In this document: positions 45,588-54,005 of the stretch, piece after piece
Position numbering within the stretch: the stretch's first letter is position 1
Layout: the number at the start of each line of letters is the position of its first letter
Assembly: GCF_947087965.1 (NCBI RefSeq)
Contig: NZ_CAMUES010000004.1
Coordinates: 1-64,000 of the forward strand
Reading direction: 5' to 3'
Source: an uncultured Mobiluncus sp.
GTDB lineage: Bacteria; Actinomycetota; Actinomycetes; Actinomycetales; Actinomycetaceae
DNA length: 64,000 nucleotides
The notes under the pieces: model-generated
Told to the model about the DNA's origin: nothing
Database searches by the model: none
Seen by the model: the letters and a program-made list of their open reading frames with translations, nothing else
Translations under genes and position numbers: made by a program

Positions 45588-45637
45588 AGGGACATCTTAT
45601 CCGGGTACACGGGGATTAATCGAGGCAGAATCTGCAC

Positions 45638-46570
45638 TTAGTCCAATATTTTACGAAGCTGGTCGAACTGGGTGGGGCTCAAATTTCCGCGTAGCCTCAG
45701 ACGTTGTGCCGCGGCTCTTGCCAAGGCGCGGTAGGAGTCGGGGACGTCAGCCAAATCATCAAAAGGCAGTGCCGGGTCCAAGTCGTCTTTATCAAGGACG
45801 GGTCCGTCCTGCAGCGCATTGAGGTGTAGGACGACGGTTTGAGAGTCTCCACGCACCACTGGCCCGGACAGTCCCGCTTCCCCCTCCTGTATAGCTCTGT
45901 CAAAAGCGGCCTTAAACAATGGCTCGACATAGGCTGACGGGTCGTCCAGACCCGCCATTCGCAGCGCTCGCAAGGCTTGGGACACCACAATCACCAGGTG
46001 ATTTGCCCCGTGCGCTAGGGCTGCGTGGTACAGGGGACGTGCAGAATCAGGCAACACATGCGGTATCCCACCGAGGTCCAAAACTAGAGCTTGAGCCACG
46101 GCCAGCAATGCCCGTGGAGCATTGACTGCCCAATGGGTTCCCGGTAAACGCTGCAAATCCAAGGACGTCCCGGAAAACGTCTGCGCCGGATGCAAAGCCA
46201 GTGGAATAGTTCCCGCTGCGGCGGCGGGCTGCAAAACATCCAATCCGTGAGCCCCCGAGACGTGAGCGACCAGCTGACCCGCTCGAAACGCTTGTGACTG
46301 GGCTAATTCCGTAACCAGAGGGGCGATTTCTTGATCTCGCACGGTAAACACCACGAGGTCGCACTCGGGGACCAGCTGTGCTGGCGGCACCACCGCAACA
46401 CCGGGGAGGATGGCGTCCACCCGTTCTTGGGAATTCTGCGAACGCGCAGAAACCCCCACTAAAGTGTGTCCTGCCTGCGTGAACGCTGCGGCCAGGATGG
46501 GGCCAACCGCCCCCATACCGATAACGCCTACCCGCAGAGCCGGGCTGGGACTCCCACCAATTTCAGACAT
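45638..46570 (-). CDS. DUF2520 Rossmann-fold protein
   Basis: A 310-residue protein with an N-terminal NAD(P)-binding domain (VGVIGMGAVGPILAAAFTQAGH) and a C-terminal DUF2520 domain (HPAQTFSG, YHAALAHGANHLVIVVSQAL). It resembles pyrroline-5-carboxylate reductase and ketopantoate reductase in architecture. Such genes stand next to panC in many Actinobacteria, so a pantoate-related role is often suspected but not shown. The ATG at MSEIGGSP gives the usual family start; an upstream in-frame start would add 12 residues. Confidence 0.82.
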   Translation of the reverse strand: MSEIGGSPSPALRVGVIGMGAVGPILAAAFTQAGHTLVGVSARSQNSQERVDAILPGVAVVPPAQLVPECDLVVFTVRDQEIAPLVTELAQSQAFRAGQLVAHVSGAHGLDVLQPAAAAGTIPLALHPAQTFSGTSLDLQRLPGTHWAVNAPRALLAVAQALVLDLGGIPHVLPDSARPLYHAALAHGANHLVIVVSQALRALRMAGLDDPSAYVEPLFKAAFDRAIQEGEAGLSGPVVRGDSQTVVLHLNALQDGPVLDKDDLDPALPFDDLADVPDSYRALARAAAQRLRLRGNLSPTQFDQLRKILD

Positions 46571-46813
46571 GACACTATCGTAAACCACCCGCACCACGGG
46601 GGACACGGCGCGAGTCCATGCTGCCCAAACCAGATTTTCCCCACCCAGCTGCTGACCGGGGACTCGTGAATTCAGAGAATCTCAGGAGTATTCGATTGGA
46701 AATCCGCTCCAAGCTGCACCCAGCACTGACTTTTGCAGTTAAGATGTATGTAAGGAGTGCCGTGCCTCCTAACTTGCGCGGCAATTTGAACATTTTGTTT
46801 AACGAGGATGGTT

Positions 46814-47533
46814 ATGGAACCTGCAGTGAGCGAAGCACGACTTTTGGTCGTGGATGATGAACCTAATATTCGCGATCTCCTGGCGTCTTCCCTGCGTTTT
46901 GCGGGATACGATGTCTTGAGCGCCGGGGATGGTACCGAGGCCTTGCGCCTGGCCACAACGGAGAAGCCGGATTTGGTCATCTTGGATGTCATGTTGCCGG
47001 ATATGGACGGCTTTACCGTGACCCGTAAGCTGCGGGCTTCCGGCATCGATATGCCAATTCTGTTCCTGACCGCCAAAGACGACATGCGCGACAAGGTCGA
47101 GGGTCTGCAAGCTGGCGGTGATGATTACGTCACCAAGCCGTTTGGCCTGGAAGAAGTCGTGGCTCGTATCAACGCTATCCTGCGCCGCACGAAGCACTCC
47201 GCAGTAGAACAGCCGCTGCTACGCGTGGCTGATTTGGAGCTGGACGACAACCTCTACGAAGTACATCGCGGCGGTCGCCTCATCGACCTCTCCCCCACCG
47301 AATTCAAACTGCTGCGTTACCTCATGGTCAACGAAGGCCGGGTGGTCTCAAAGACGCAAATCCTCGATCACGTGTGGGAATACGATTGGGAAGGTGATGC
47401 CGCCATCGTTGAATCCTACATTTCTTACCTGCGTCGCAAACTTGACGCCCCTGACGAGAACGGCAAGATTCCGCCTTCGCTCATCCAGACGCGTCGCGGT
47501 GTCGGCTACCTGTTGCGTGACCCCAACGAGTAG
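46814..47533 (+). CDS. OmpR/PhoB-type response regulator, PhoP-like
   Basis: A 239-residue transcription factor. The receiver domain has the acidic pocket VVDDE, the phospho-acceptor Asp at about 58 (ILDVMLPDMDG) and the Lys in VTKPF. The C-terminal winged helix (LSPTEFKLLRYLMVNEGRVVSKTQILDHVWEYDWEGDAAIVESYISYLRRKLD) is close to actinobacterial PhoP/TrcR. The second in-frame ATG is chosen because GAGG lies six bases before it. The partner kinase follows after 124 bases containing a hairpin. The stimulus is unknown. Confidence 0.9.
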   Translation: MEPAVSEARLLVVDDEPNIRDLLASSLRFAGYDVLSAGDGTEALRLATTEKPDLVILDVMLPDMDGFTVTRKLRASGIDMPILFLTAKDDMRDKVEGLQAGGDDYVTKPFGLEEVVARINAILRRTKHSAVEQPLLRVADLELDDNLYEVHRGGRLIDLSPTEFKLLRYLMVNEGRVVSKTQILDHVWEYDWEGDAAIVESYISYLRRKLDAPDENGKIPPSLIQTRRGVGYLLRDPNE

Positions 47534-47541
47534 GTATTGGA

Positions 47542-47588
47542 GGTTTACCGCCGCAGCGAAAGGTGAGAGCCTCTGGCGGTAGTAAACC
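47542..47588 (+). other. Intercistronic hairpin between response regulator and kinase
   Basis: GGTTTAC-CGCC pairs with GGCG-GTA-GTAAACC across a 22-base loop, with a small bulge. It lies just after the regulator stop. There is no T-run, so it may act as an attenuator, processing site or mRNA stabiliser rather than a simple terminator. Confidence 0.4.
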
Positions 47589-47657
47589 AATTCCCCGCCA
47601 CCTGGTGGAACGTGTCGGACTTTCGAAAAAGCACCCGAGTCAGATGAGGAGTGGCAA

Positions 47658-49514
47658 GTGCGTGGAATAGGGAAACTGTGGATCTCCCTGGCCTTGGCCA
47701 CGCGGCTGACGATTATTTTTGCAGTCGCCTTGGTGACAGCGCTGTCGTTGGCTGGAACCGTAACGGTGCTGTCGCTTTCGTCGTACCTGACCAGTCAGCA
47801 GGACGCGCAGCTTTCCGCGGCGGCCAGGGTTATGGGTCCCAACGCCGCCAATCTCTCGGACACTACGGTGTTTTCCAATAATATGCCCAGCGATTACTAC
47901 ATCTACGTGCAGTTCACGGGCTCTATGCACCGTCCGGACCGCGAATTTATTACCCCGGCAACAAAGAGTAAGTCAGGCATTCCGCAGCGTCAATACTTGC
48001 CGAAAAAAGCCGATATCCCCACCATCAGTAATGCGTCTTCGCTGGTCATGCCCGGAACTACGGTCCCTTCGACCAAATCAGGTCAAAAATGGCGGGTTTT
48101 GTCGATTTTACTAACTTCGCAGGGCAAAGTCGCCGGGGCTGCGACTGTCGGTTTGTCGATGACGCCGCAACGCAATATGCTCCAGGCCATCATTTTCACC
48201 ATCTCAATCTCGACTTTGATTATCGCTATTGTCGGCACTTTGATGACAAACTACCTGGTAGGGAGGGCTTTCCGGCCTCTGCATGAGATTGAGGGGGTCG
48301 CGAACAAGATTGCGGCCGGGGATTTGACCCAACGTGTTAAGAAAGCCCCTACCACCACCGAAGTGGGTTCGCTGGCGAACTCTTTGAACGTGATGCTTTC
48401 CAACCTGGAACAGGCGTTCTCAGCGGTGGAGCTGTCCGAACGCAAGATGCGGCGTTTCGTTTCTGACGCGTCCCACGAGCTGCGTACCCCCACCGCCGCG
48501 ATTCGCGGTTATGCGGAACTGTCGCGCATGGGCGGAGTGGGCCCGGAGCGTCAGGCGGAGGTTATGGCGCGTATCGAGTCCGAGGCCACCCGCATGGGCA
48601 ATATGGTGCAAGACTTGCTGACGTTGGCACGATTGGATGAACACCGTCCGATGACCTTCGAGCGCACTGATATTACCGCTTTGGCGCGGAACTCCCTGTC
48701 GGATATGGCCGTGCTGGATCCGGAACGCGACATGCAGCTGCTGAACATGGAAGATGAGACGCTGGAGGAAGTCTACAGTGTCTATGCAACCGTGGATGCG
48801 GAAAAGATTTCACAGGTTATCACCAATTTGCTGACTAACGTGCGGCAGCACACTCCGGCCAATACCCCCGTCGAGGTGGTGGTGGGTTACCACATGTGGC
48901 CTGATGAAACCGGAGCTCCCCTTAAAAATGCCGCGGCTTCAAAGATTCCTGCGTTCCAGCGGTGTGCTGTCCTGGAGATTCGTGACCACGGTCCGGGTGT
49001 GGCTCCCGAGGATGCCAAAAAGGTTTTTGAACGTTTCTATCGTTCCGATACGTCACGAGTGCGTACCACGGGCGGTACCGGACTAGGTTTGGCAATCGTT
49101 TCCGGTATCGTTTCGGCTCACAACGGTACGGTGGCTATGCTCCAGACTCCCGGCGGTGGCGCCACGGTGAGGATTAAGCTACCGTGCCAGGCTTCGCACG
49201 TGGATTCTCAAGGCGAGAACCCGAGCAGTCCAGCCGCGAAGTTCGCTGCGGCTTCAGCCGCTATCAACAAGGCTTCCAACGCCAAAGAAAGTTCCCGGCA
49301 GACCCCATCCCCCGCTCGTAAAGCGCCAGCCAGCGCTCCGAAGCCGCAGAGTATGCCTGTCGTAAGACCGGTGCCTCCGATGGTGCGACCTGCCGTGCCC
49401 ACCCCGGTGGTACAGCCAACTCCACCCGTGGCAGCTTCCCCTCGGCCTCCCGCAAAACCGGTTCCCAAGCCGACGAAAGTTCCCCCGCCTCCACCCCCGC
49501 CGCGTTCCGCTTAG
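47658..49514 (+). CDS. Sensor histidine kinase with proline-rich C-terminal tail
   Basis: A 618-residue membrane kinase, partner of the preceding regulator. Membrane helices at about 15-38 and 172-192 flank an extracellular sensor domain. A HAMP domain follows, then HisKA with His273 (DASHELRTP), the N box (ITNLLTNVRQHTP), and G boxes (DHGPGV, GGTGLGLAIV). After the ATPase domain (about 512) comes a 100-residue tail that becomes almost wholly Pro with Val, Ala and Lys. Such a tail is unusual for this family. The GTG start has GAGGAG eight bases upstream. Confidence 0.9.
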   Translation: MRGIGKLWISLALATRLTIIFAVALVTALSLAGTVTVLSLSSYLTSQQDAQLSAAARVMGPNAANLSDTTVFSNNMPSDYYIYVQFTGSMHRPDREFITPATKSKSGIPQRQYLPKKADIPTISNASSLVMPGTTVPSTKSGQKWRVLSILLTSQGKVAGAATVGLSMTPQRNMLQAIIFTISISTLIIAIVGTLMTNYLVGRAFRPLHEIEGVANKIAAGDLTQRVKKAPTTTEVGSLANSLNVMLSNLEQAFSAVELSERKMRRFVSDASHELRTPTAAIRGYAELSRMGGVGPERQAEVMARIESEATRMGNMVQDLLTLARLDEHRPMTFERTDITALARNSLSDMAVLDPERDMQLLNMEDETLEEVYSVYATVDAEKISQVITNLLTNVRQHTPANTPVEVVVGYHMWPDETGAPLKNAAASKIPAFQRCAVLEIRDHGPGVAPEDAKKVFERFYRSDTSRVRTTGGTGLGLAIVSGIVSAHNGTVAMLQTPGGGATVRIKLPCQASHVDSQGENPSSPAAKFAAASAAINKASNAKESSRQTPSPARKAPASAPKPQSMPVVRPVPPMVRPAVPTPVVQPTPPVAASPRPPAKPVPKPTKVPPPPPPPRSA

Positions 49515-49670
49515 GTCTATGAGTTCTTCTCGACACCAAAGGTGGGGCTTCGAAATACGGTTTATACCGTCTGGAGCTTCGGTTTTAGGCGAAAGTCGTT
49601 ACTACCGGGATAAACAGGTATACTTGGTAGGTTGCTTTGGGTTTCCCCAAGCTGGCAGAGGATGATGTGT

Positions 49671-50687
49671 ATGGCCGAGATGATACCGGCTTGGTTATTG
49701 TCGGGTTTTGCCCGTTCTGTTGCCGCTGAAGGCGGTACAGCTCCACGAGACGTAGCCCAATCCGTAGGCACCGAGTTGGCGCAGCGGTGGATGGCTCCGG
49801 AGCGCCATTTTCATAACCTGGATTATCTGAAAACCACCCTGGAAAACGTTGATATTCTCAGCGAACAAGCTCGGGACGTGGATGCTATACGCTTGGCTGT
49901 GTGGTATCACGGTGCGATTTTTGATGTTTCCGAAGCGGCGGTTGAGCGCGGGGAAGCGGGGCTGAACGTGCTGGGTTCCGCCGATTATGCTGCTGATTCT
50001 CTAGCTGAGCTAGGCGTTAGTGAGCCGCAGATTGATAAAATTACCGATCTCATCCGGGGTTTGTACCGCCATCAGGCGGTTGACGACATCGATGCCCAGG
50101 TGCTTTCCGATGCGGATTTATGTATATTGGCGGCGGATCCTCAGGAGTACTTGGAGTACTTGCGAGCTATTCGCCGCGAATACGCCGCCTATGACGAGGC
50201 TTGTTTCATTTCCGCCCGTTCCAAAGTCATCGGCAGTTTGCTGAACCGCCCGCAACTGTTTTGGACGCACGGGGCTGCATCGTGGGAGGAACAAGCCCGT
50301 GAAAATCTCCGCGCCGAATTGGAACGTTTGGAAAAAACCGGTACTGCCGGGTTGGACATCGCTGGTGCCGGGGTTGACCCCACGGTTCAGACCGGCGCGA
50401 TTCCCGCTGCGACACCGACATCGGAACTGCCACCCACTCCGCGGGAGGGCACCCCGAAAGTTGCTGTCACCAACCCCGAAACCGGGGACTTGTCTGGTAA
50501 TTCCCCAGGGGATGGGGATACGGAGGATACGGATGAACCGGACGAGGTCAACCCTTATGCGCCTCCGGATGAAGCGGATTTGGGTTCGACCCTCGAGAAC
50601 GTCGCTGAAGCCATGGATACGATGGTCATGAAAGCGCTAAAACCCGCTGAAGTTGACTCTAAAACCATCTCTGAAGTGCAGGAATAG
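49671..50687 (+). CDS. HD-superfamily hydrolase-like protein with altered HD motif
   Basis: A 338-residue protein related to predicted metal-dependent HD phosphohydrolases. It keeps RHFHNLDYL, and a later segment, LSDADLCILAADPQEYLEYLRAIRREYA, is the family's conserved motif. But the HD pair reads WYHGAIFD, with Gly for the metal-binding Asp, and the DNE region is replaced by VERGEAGLN. Catalysis is doubtful. The last 110 residues are acidic and Pro-rich and probably disordered. Several ATG codons are clustered at the start (49662, 49665, 49671); MAEMIPAW is chosen by ribosome-site spacing. It lies between the two-component system and the WXG100 gene. Confidence 0.7.
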   Translation: MAEMIPAWLLSGFARSVAAEGGTAPRDVAQSVGTELAQRWMAPERHFHNLDYLKTTLENVDILSEQARDVDAIRLAVWYHGAIFDVSEAAVERGEAGLNVLGSADYAADSLAELGVSEPQIDKITDLIRGLYRHQAVDDIDAQVLSDADLCILAADPQEYLEYLRAIRREYAAYDEACFISARSKVIGSLLNRPQLFWTHGAASWEEQARENLRAELERLEKTGTAGLDIAGAGVDPTVQTGAIPAATPTSELPPTPREGTPKVAVTNPETGDLSGNSPGDGDTEDTDEPDEVNPYAPPDEADLGSTLENVAEAMDTMVMKALKPAEVDSKTISEVQE

Positions 50688-50837
50688 AGTTTTCCACAGG
50701 GCGCACGATTTCGGGGTTTTCCACAGGTAGATTTTTTGTGACTGGGTAGCTCGCACGTATTGCCTTAGTTTGAAAGTGCGAAAACCAAAGTTTGGTTTTC
50801 CCTCACTTTAGAAGTGTTTCAAACGAAAGGAATCACC

Positions 50838-51128
50838 ATGCAATTTCAAGTTGATAGCGATGCCGTAGCTGCCGCCGGCGCCCAAACTCGCGCCTGTGCA
50901 GAGGAAGTCAGTGCCCAAGTTTCAGCGATGATGGCGAATCTGACAGCCTTGCAGGAATCCTGGACAGGTGCCGCCTCCGGAGCTTTCGCGGCTCTCGCGG
51001 CTCAATGGCGCGCCACCCAAGCCACCGTGGAGGATAACCTCCGCCAGATTGGTTTGCAGCTAGACACGGCCTCCGCGAATTATGCCGAAGCAGAATCGAA
51101 TGCCGCAGCGTTATTTGCCGGAGCATAA
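50838..51128 (+). CDS. WXG100-family type VII secretion protein (EsxA-like)
   Basis: A 96-residue helical hairpin protein with the central WTG (WXG) turn at about residue 42-45 and Ala-rich amphipathic helices on both sides. Members are exported by type VII (ESX) systems as dimers. The terminal YxxxD/E export signal region appears as NYAEAE. No EccC-type ATPase or second WXG gene is next to it, so it seems an orphan substrate in this window. AAAGGA lies six bases before the ATG. A strong terminator follows. Confidence 0.85.
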   Translation: MQFQVDSDAVAAAGAQTRACAEEVSAQVSAMMANLTALQESWTGAASGAFAALAAQWRATQATVEDNLRQIGLQLDTASANYAEAESNAAALFAGA

Positions 51129-51162
51129 AGGATTTCGGTTCAAATCCCAGATCGCCAAATCA

Positions 51163-51200
51163 AAGAACTGAGAGACCCCGTTGGGAGTCTCTCAGTTCTT
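51163..51200. terminator. Bidirectional terminator after the WXG100 gene
   Basis: AAGAACTGAGAGAC and GTCTCTCAGTTCTT form a 14-bp perfect stem with a 10-base loop. It lies between convergent genes. Confidence 0.85.
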
Positions 51201-51238
51201 AATGATTTATGAAGTTTGCGAGGGGGCTTTGTCGCAAT

Positions 51239-51769
51239 TTAGCGACGCAAACCCAAGTTGATTTTCTTTCCGGTCACGATTGAAATCACGACCGCAGCCG
51301 CAACTCCGGCACCCACGCACAGCAGCATGATAAAGACAAAGGAAACCACACCGGGAACCGAGTCAATCGGGGAGGAAACGAAGGCTTGCGGGGCGTTCGC
51401 ATTAATCGCCGAGATAGAAGTCTTGGCTTTTTCGGGTGATTGAGGAGCCACATTGGCATGAATCTGAGGTTCCGCATTAGCTACGGAAGCCGGAGCCTGA
51501 GGATACATAACTTCAGGACCAGCCGGGACATCGACATCATTGCCGCCCGCGTTCAGTTCCGCAGTGGAGGGAGCCGCGGGGGCAGGAGCTACGGGATTGA
51601 CGGCCACATCGGAGGCGCCGGAGGGCATCGAATCCAAGCTCACGTGCTCCATGACCGTACCGGCCGAATCTCCGGACGTGTCCGGGGAAGGCAAAGTATC
51701 TGCGTAAGCTGCCGGGCCGAAAGCCAATCCCAGCACCAACGCCGCTGCTGTAATCAAAAACTTTTTCAT
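51239..51769 (-). CDS. Secreted, C-terminally membrane-anchored protein of unknown function
   Basis: A 176-residue protein. The N-terminus is a signal peptide (KKFLITAAALVLGLAFGPAAYA, cleavage after AYA). The middle is a Ala/Pro/Ser/Val-rich, low-complexity segment, and the C-terminus has a membrane helix (VSFVFIMLLCVGAGVAAAVVISIV) followed by a short basic tail (GKKINLGLRR). It is thus a single-pass surface protein with a flexible ectodomain. No domain was recognised. The ATG has a ribosome site (GGCAGGA) upstream. Its neighbourhood (WXG100 gene, convergent) does not reveal its job. Confidence 0.65.
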   Translation of the reverse strand: MKKFLITAAALVLGLAFGPAAYADTLPSPDTSGDSAGTVMEHVSLDSMPSGASDVAVNPVAPAPAAPSTAELNAGGNDVDVPAGPEVMYPQAPASVANAEPQIHANVAPQSPEKAKTSISAINANAPQAFVSSPIDSVPGVVSFVFIMLLCVGAGVAAAVVISIVTGKKINLGLRR

Positions 51770-52073
51770 CGCGTCCTGCCTCAGTTTCGAATTCTTATGT
51801 CCAGGGTTCTCCCAGTTCCTCACCACACGATTTTCCCAGGTTCAAAACCGAGGAATCCTTGCGGCTGTTACTTAACATTGTAACCTCTAAATATTTTATC
51901 GGGAACCCCTCAGGTTTCATTAGGAATCTTTTCGGAGTTTTTGTGTAATTCTCAAGGTTTTTTCCGGTAGTTTTCCAAACCTTTGTAACAACATTCTCAC
52001 CTTTGCGCTCTCGTGGGCAGCCCCGAACTGACCCAACCGAGATGGATTCAAGGACCGAAGAACCATAAAAACC
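51770..52073. other. Intergenic region upstream of the secreted protein gene
   Basis: About 300 bases without a convincing gene. It is AT-rich at 51880-51990 and should contain the promoter of the secreted protein gene on the minus strand. No tRNA, riboswitch or repeat was recognised. Confidence 0.5.
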
Positions 52074-52115
52074 CATCGGGGCGACCCCACGCAAAAGCAG
52101 GAAATCGCCCCGATG
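52074..52115 (-). terminator. Rho-independent terminator of groEL
   Basis: On the minus strand CATCGGGGCGA and TCGCCCCGATG form an 11-bp stem with a 20-base loop, followed by GGTTTTTATGG. It lies 35 bases after the groEL stop. Confidence 0.75.
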
Positions 52116-52150
52116 AAAGTTATGAATAACTCGAAGGGTTCAGTACCGGT

Positions 52151-53776
52151 CTAGTACATGCCGCCCATGTCGTCGCCAGCCGGAGCCGGTGCCGGTGCCG
52201 GAGGCTCGGGCTTGTCAGCCACCACCGCTTCGGTGGTCAGGAACAGCCCCGCGATAGAGGCCGCGTTCTGCAGAGCGGAACGAGTTACCTTAACCGGGTC
52301 AGCCACCTTGGCTTCCAACAGATCCTCGTACTCGCCGGTGGCGGCATTCAGACCCTGACCCTTGGGCAGGTGACGGACCTTCTCAGCCACAACCCCGCCT
52401 TCCATACCAGCGTTAGCCGCAATCTGCTTCAGCGGGGATTCCACTGCTACCCGCACGATGGCCGCGCCAGTCGCTTCGTCGCCTTCCAGCTGCAAATCCT
52501 TGAAAGCCTCAGTGGCAGCCTGAATCAGAGCCACACCGCCGCCGGGAACCAAGCCTTCTTCCTTGGCAGCCTTCGCGTTGCGCACAGCATCTTCGATGCG
52601 GTGCTTGCGCTCTTTCAGCTCCACCTCGGTAGCGGCGCCGGACTTGATGACGGCCACACCACCAGCCAGCTTGGCCAAGCGCTCCTGGAGCTTCTCACGG
52701 TCGTAGTCGGAATCGGTCTTTTCGATTTCCTGGCGAATCTGGCGAATGCGAGCGGCCAGAGCGTCCTTGTCGCCAGCGCCGTCCACGATGGTGGTGTCAT
52801 CCTTGGTGACAACGACCTTGCGGGCGGTACCCAGCACTTCCAGACCCACGTTCTCCAGCTTCAGACCGAGATCCTCGCTGACGACCTGGGCGCCGGTGAG
52901 GATTGCCATATCCTGGAGCATAGCCTTACGGCGATCGCCGAAACCGGGAGCCTTGACCGCGACGACCTTCAGTGCACCGCGGATACGGTTCAGTACCAAG
53001 GTTGCCAGAGCTTCACCTTCGATGTCCTCGGCAATAATGGCTACCGGCTTACCAGCCTGCATGACCTTTTCCAACAGCGGCACCAAGTCTTTGATAGAGG
53101 AAATCTTGGTGTCCACCAGCAGGACGTAGGTGTCCTCCAGAGCGGCTTCCTGACGGTCCGCGTCGGTCACAAAGTAGGGGGAAATGTAGCCTCGATCGAA
53201 ACGCATGCCCTCAGTGACCTCAAGGTTCAGGCCGAAAGTGTTGGATTCTTCCACGGTGATGACGCCCTCTTGGCCGACCTTTTCCATAGCCTCGGCAATC
53301 ATTTCGCCAATGGTTTCGTCAGCGGCCGAAATCGAGGCGGTCGCGGCGATTTGTTCCTTGGTCTTAACTTCCACCGCGTCGGCGAGCAAACGAGCCACTA
53401 CCGCGTCCACGGCCTTTTCGATGCCGTGACGCAACGCAATCGGGTTCGCGCCCGCAGCCACGTTGCGCAGGCCTTCCTTCACGATAGCCTGAGCCAAAAC
53501 AGTCGCCGTAGTGGTACCGTCACCAGCCACGTCGTCAGTCTTCTTGGCGACCTCCTTAACCAGCTCGGCGCCAATCTTTTCGTAGGGGTCAGCCAGGTCA
53601 ATTTCCTTAGCGATAGACACGCCGTCATTAGTAATGGTCGGGGCGCCCCACTTCTTTTCCAACACCACGTTGCGGCCCTTGGGTCCCAAGGTTACCTTGA
53701 CGGTGTCAGCCAACAAATCCAGTCCGCGTTCCATGCCGCGACGGGCTTCTTCTGCAAAGGCAATCATTTTTGCCAT
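52151..53776 (-). CDS. groEL: 60 kDa chaperonin GroEL
   Basis: The main chaperonin subunit, 541 residues, forming ATP-driven folding rings with GroES. The ATP site DGTTTATVLAQAIV and the C-terminal GGM tail (DDMGGMY) are visible; there is no His-rich tail such as Mycobacterium GroEL1 carries. No groES is adjacent, so groES must lie elsewhere. Two tandem CIRCE operators about 110-170 bases upstream indicate HrcA repression and heat induction. GGAGG lies ten bases before the ATG. A terminator follows. Confidence 0.96.
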   Translation of the reverse strand: MAKMIAFAEEARRGMERGLDLLADTVKVTLGPKGRNVVLEKKWGAPTITNDGVSIAKEIDLADPYEKIGAELVKEVAKKTDDVAGDGTTTATVLAQAIVKEGLRNVAAGANPIALRHGIEKAVDAVVARLLADAVEVKTKEQIAATASISAADETIGEMIAEAMEKVGQEGVITVEESNTFGLNLEVTEGMRFDRGYISPYFVTDADRQEAALEDTYVLLVDTKISSIKDLVPLLEKVMQAGKPVAIIAEDIEGEALATLVLNRIRGALKVVAVKAPGFGDRRKAMLQDMAILTGAQVVSEDLGLKLENVGLEVLGTARKVVVTKDDTTIVDGAGDKDALAARIRQIRQEIEKTDSDYDREKLQERLAKLAGGVAVIKSGAATEVELKERKHRIEDAVRNAKAAKEEGLVPGGGVALIQAATEAFKDLQLEGDEATGAAIVRVAVESPLKQIAANAGMEGGVVAEKVRHLPKGQGLNAATGEYEDLLEAKVADPVKVTRSALQNAASIAGLFLTTEAVVADKPEPPAPAPAPAGDDMGGMY

Positions 53777-53886
53777 TTATTACAACCTCCGCTTTTATAA
53801 GGTTCATGTGCGGCGAATGCCCGCGACGGACGGCTGGGGTTGTGGCGGTTCACGTCTCCGCGCGACCTGCAGCCTCATTCACCAAC

Positions 53887-53913
53887 TTGTCACTCTGACA
53901 TTGAGAGTGCTAA
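53887..53913. promoter_or_regulatory. CIRCE operator 1 upstream of groEL
   Basis: TTGTCACTC, nine bases, GAGTGCTAA. It matches the HrcA operator consensus (TTAGCACTC-N9-GAGTGCTAA) with two mismatches in the left arm. Confidence 0.85.
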
Positions 53914-53920
53914 CTCAATC

Positions 53921-53947
53921 TTGGCACTCTCGCCCCTAGAGTGCAAG
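53921..53947. promoter_or_regulatory. CIRCE operator 2 upstream of groEL
   Basis: TTGGCACTC, nine bases, GAGTGCAAG. It lies seven bases from the first operator. One mismatch in the left arm and two in the right arm compared with the consensus. Confidence 0.82.
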
Positions 53948-54005
53948 TTTTAAACTTCCGAGTCCGCGGCGAGTTGCTACGCAAAAATGACTTGTCCGGC
54001 TGGCC

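Noticed and set aside
52370..53800. A 476-codon open frame on the plus strand opposite groEL
   Set aside because: It is antisense to a highly conserved gene, its translation resembles no known protein, and it has no ribosome site. It is a by-product of groEL codon bias.
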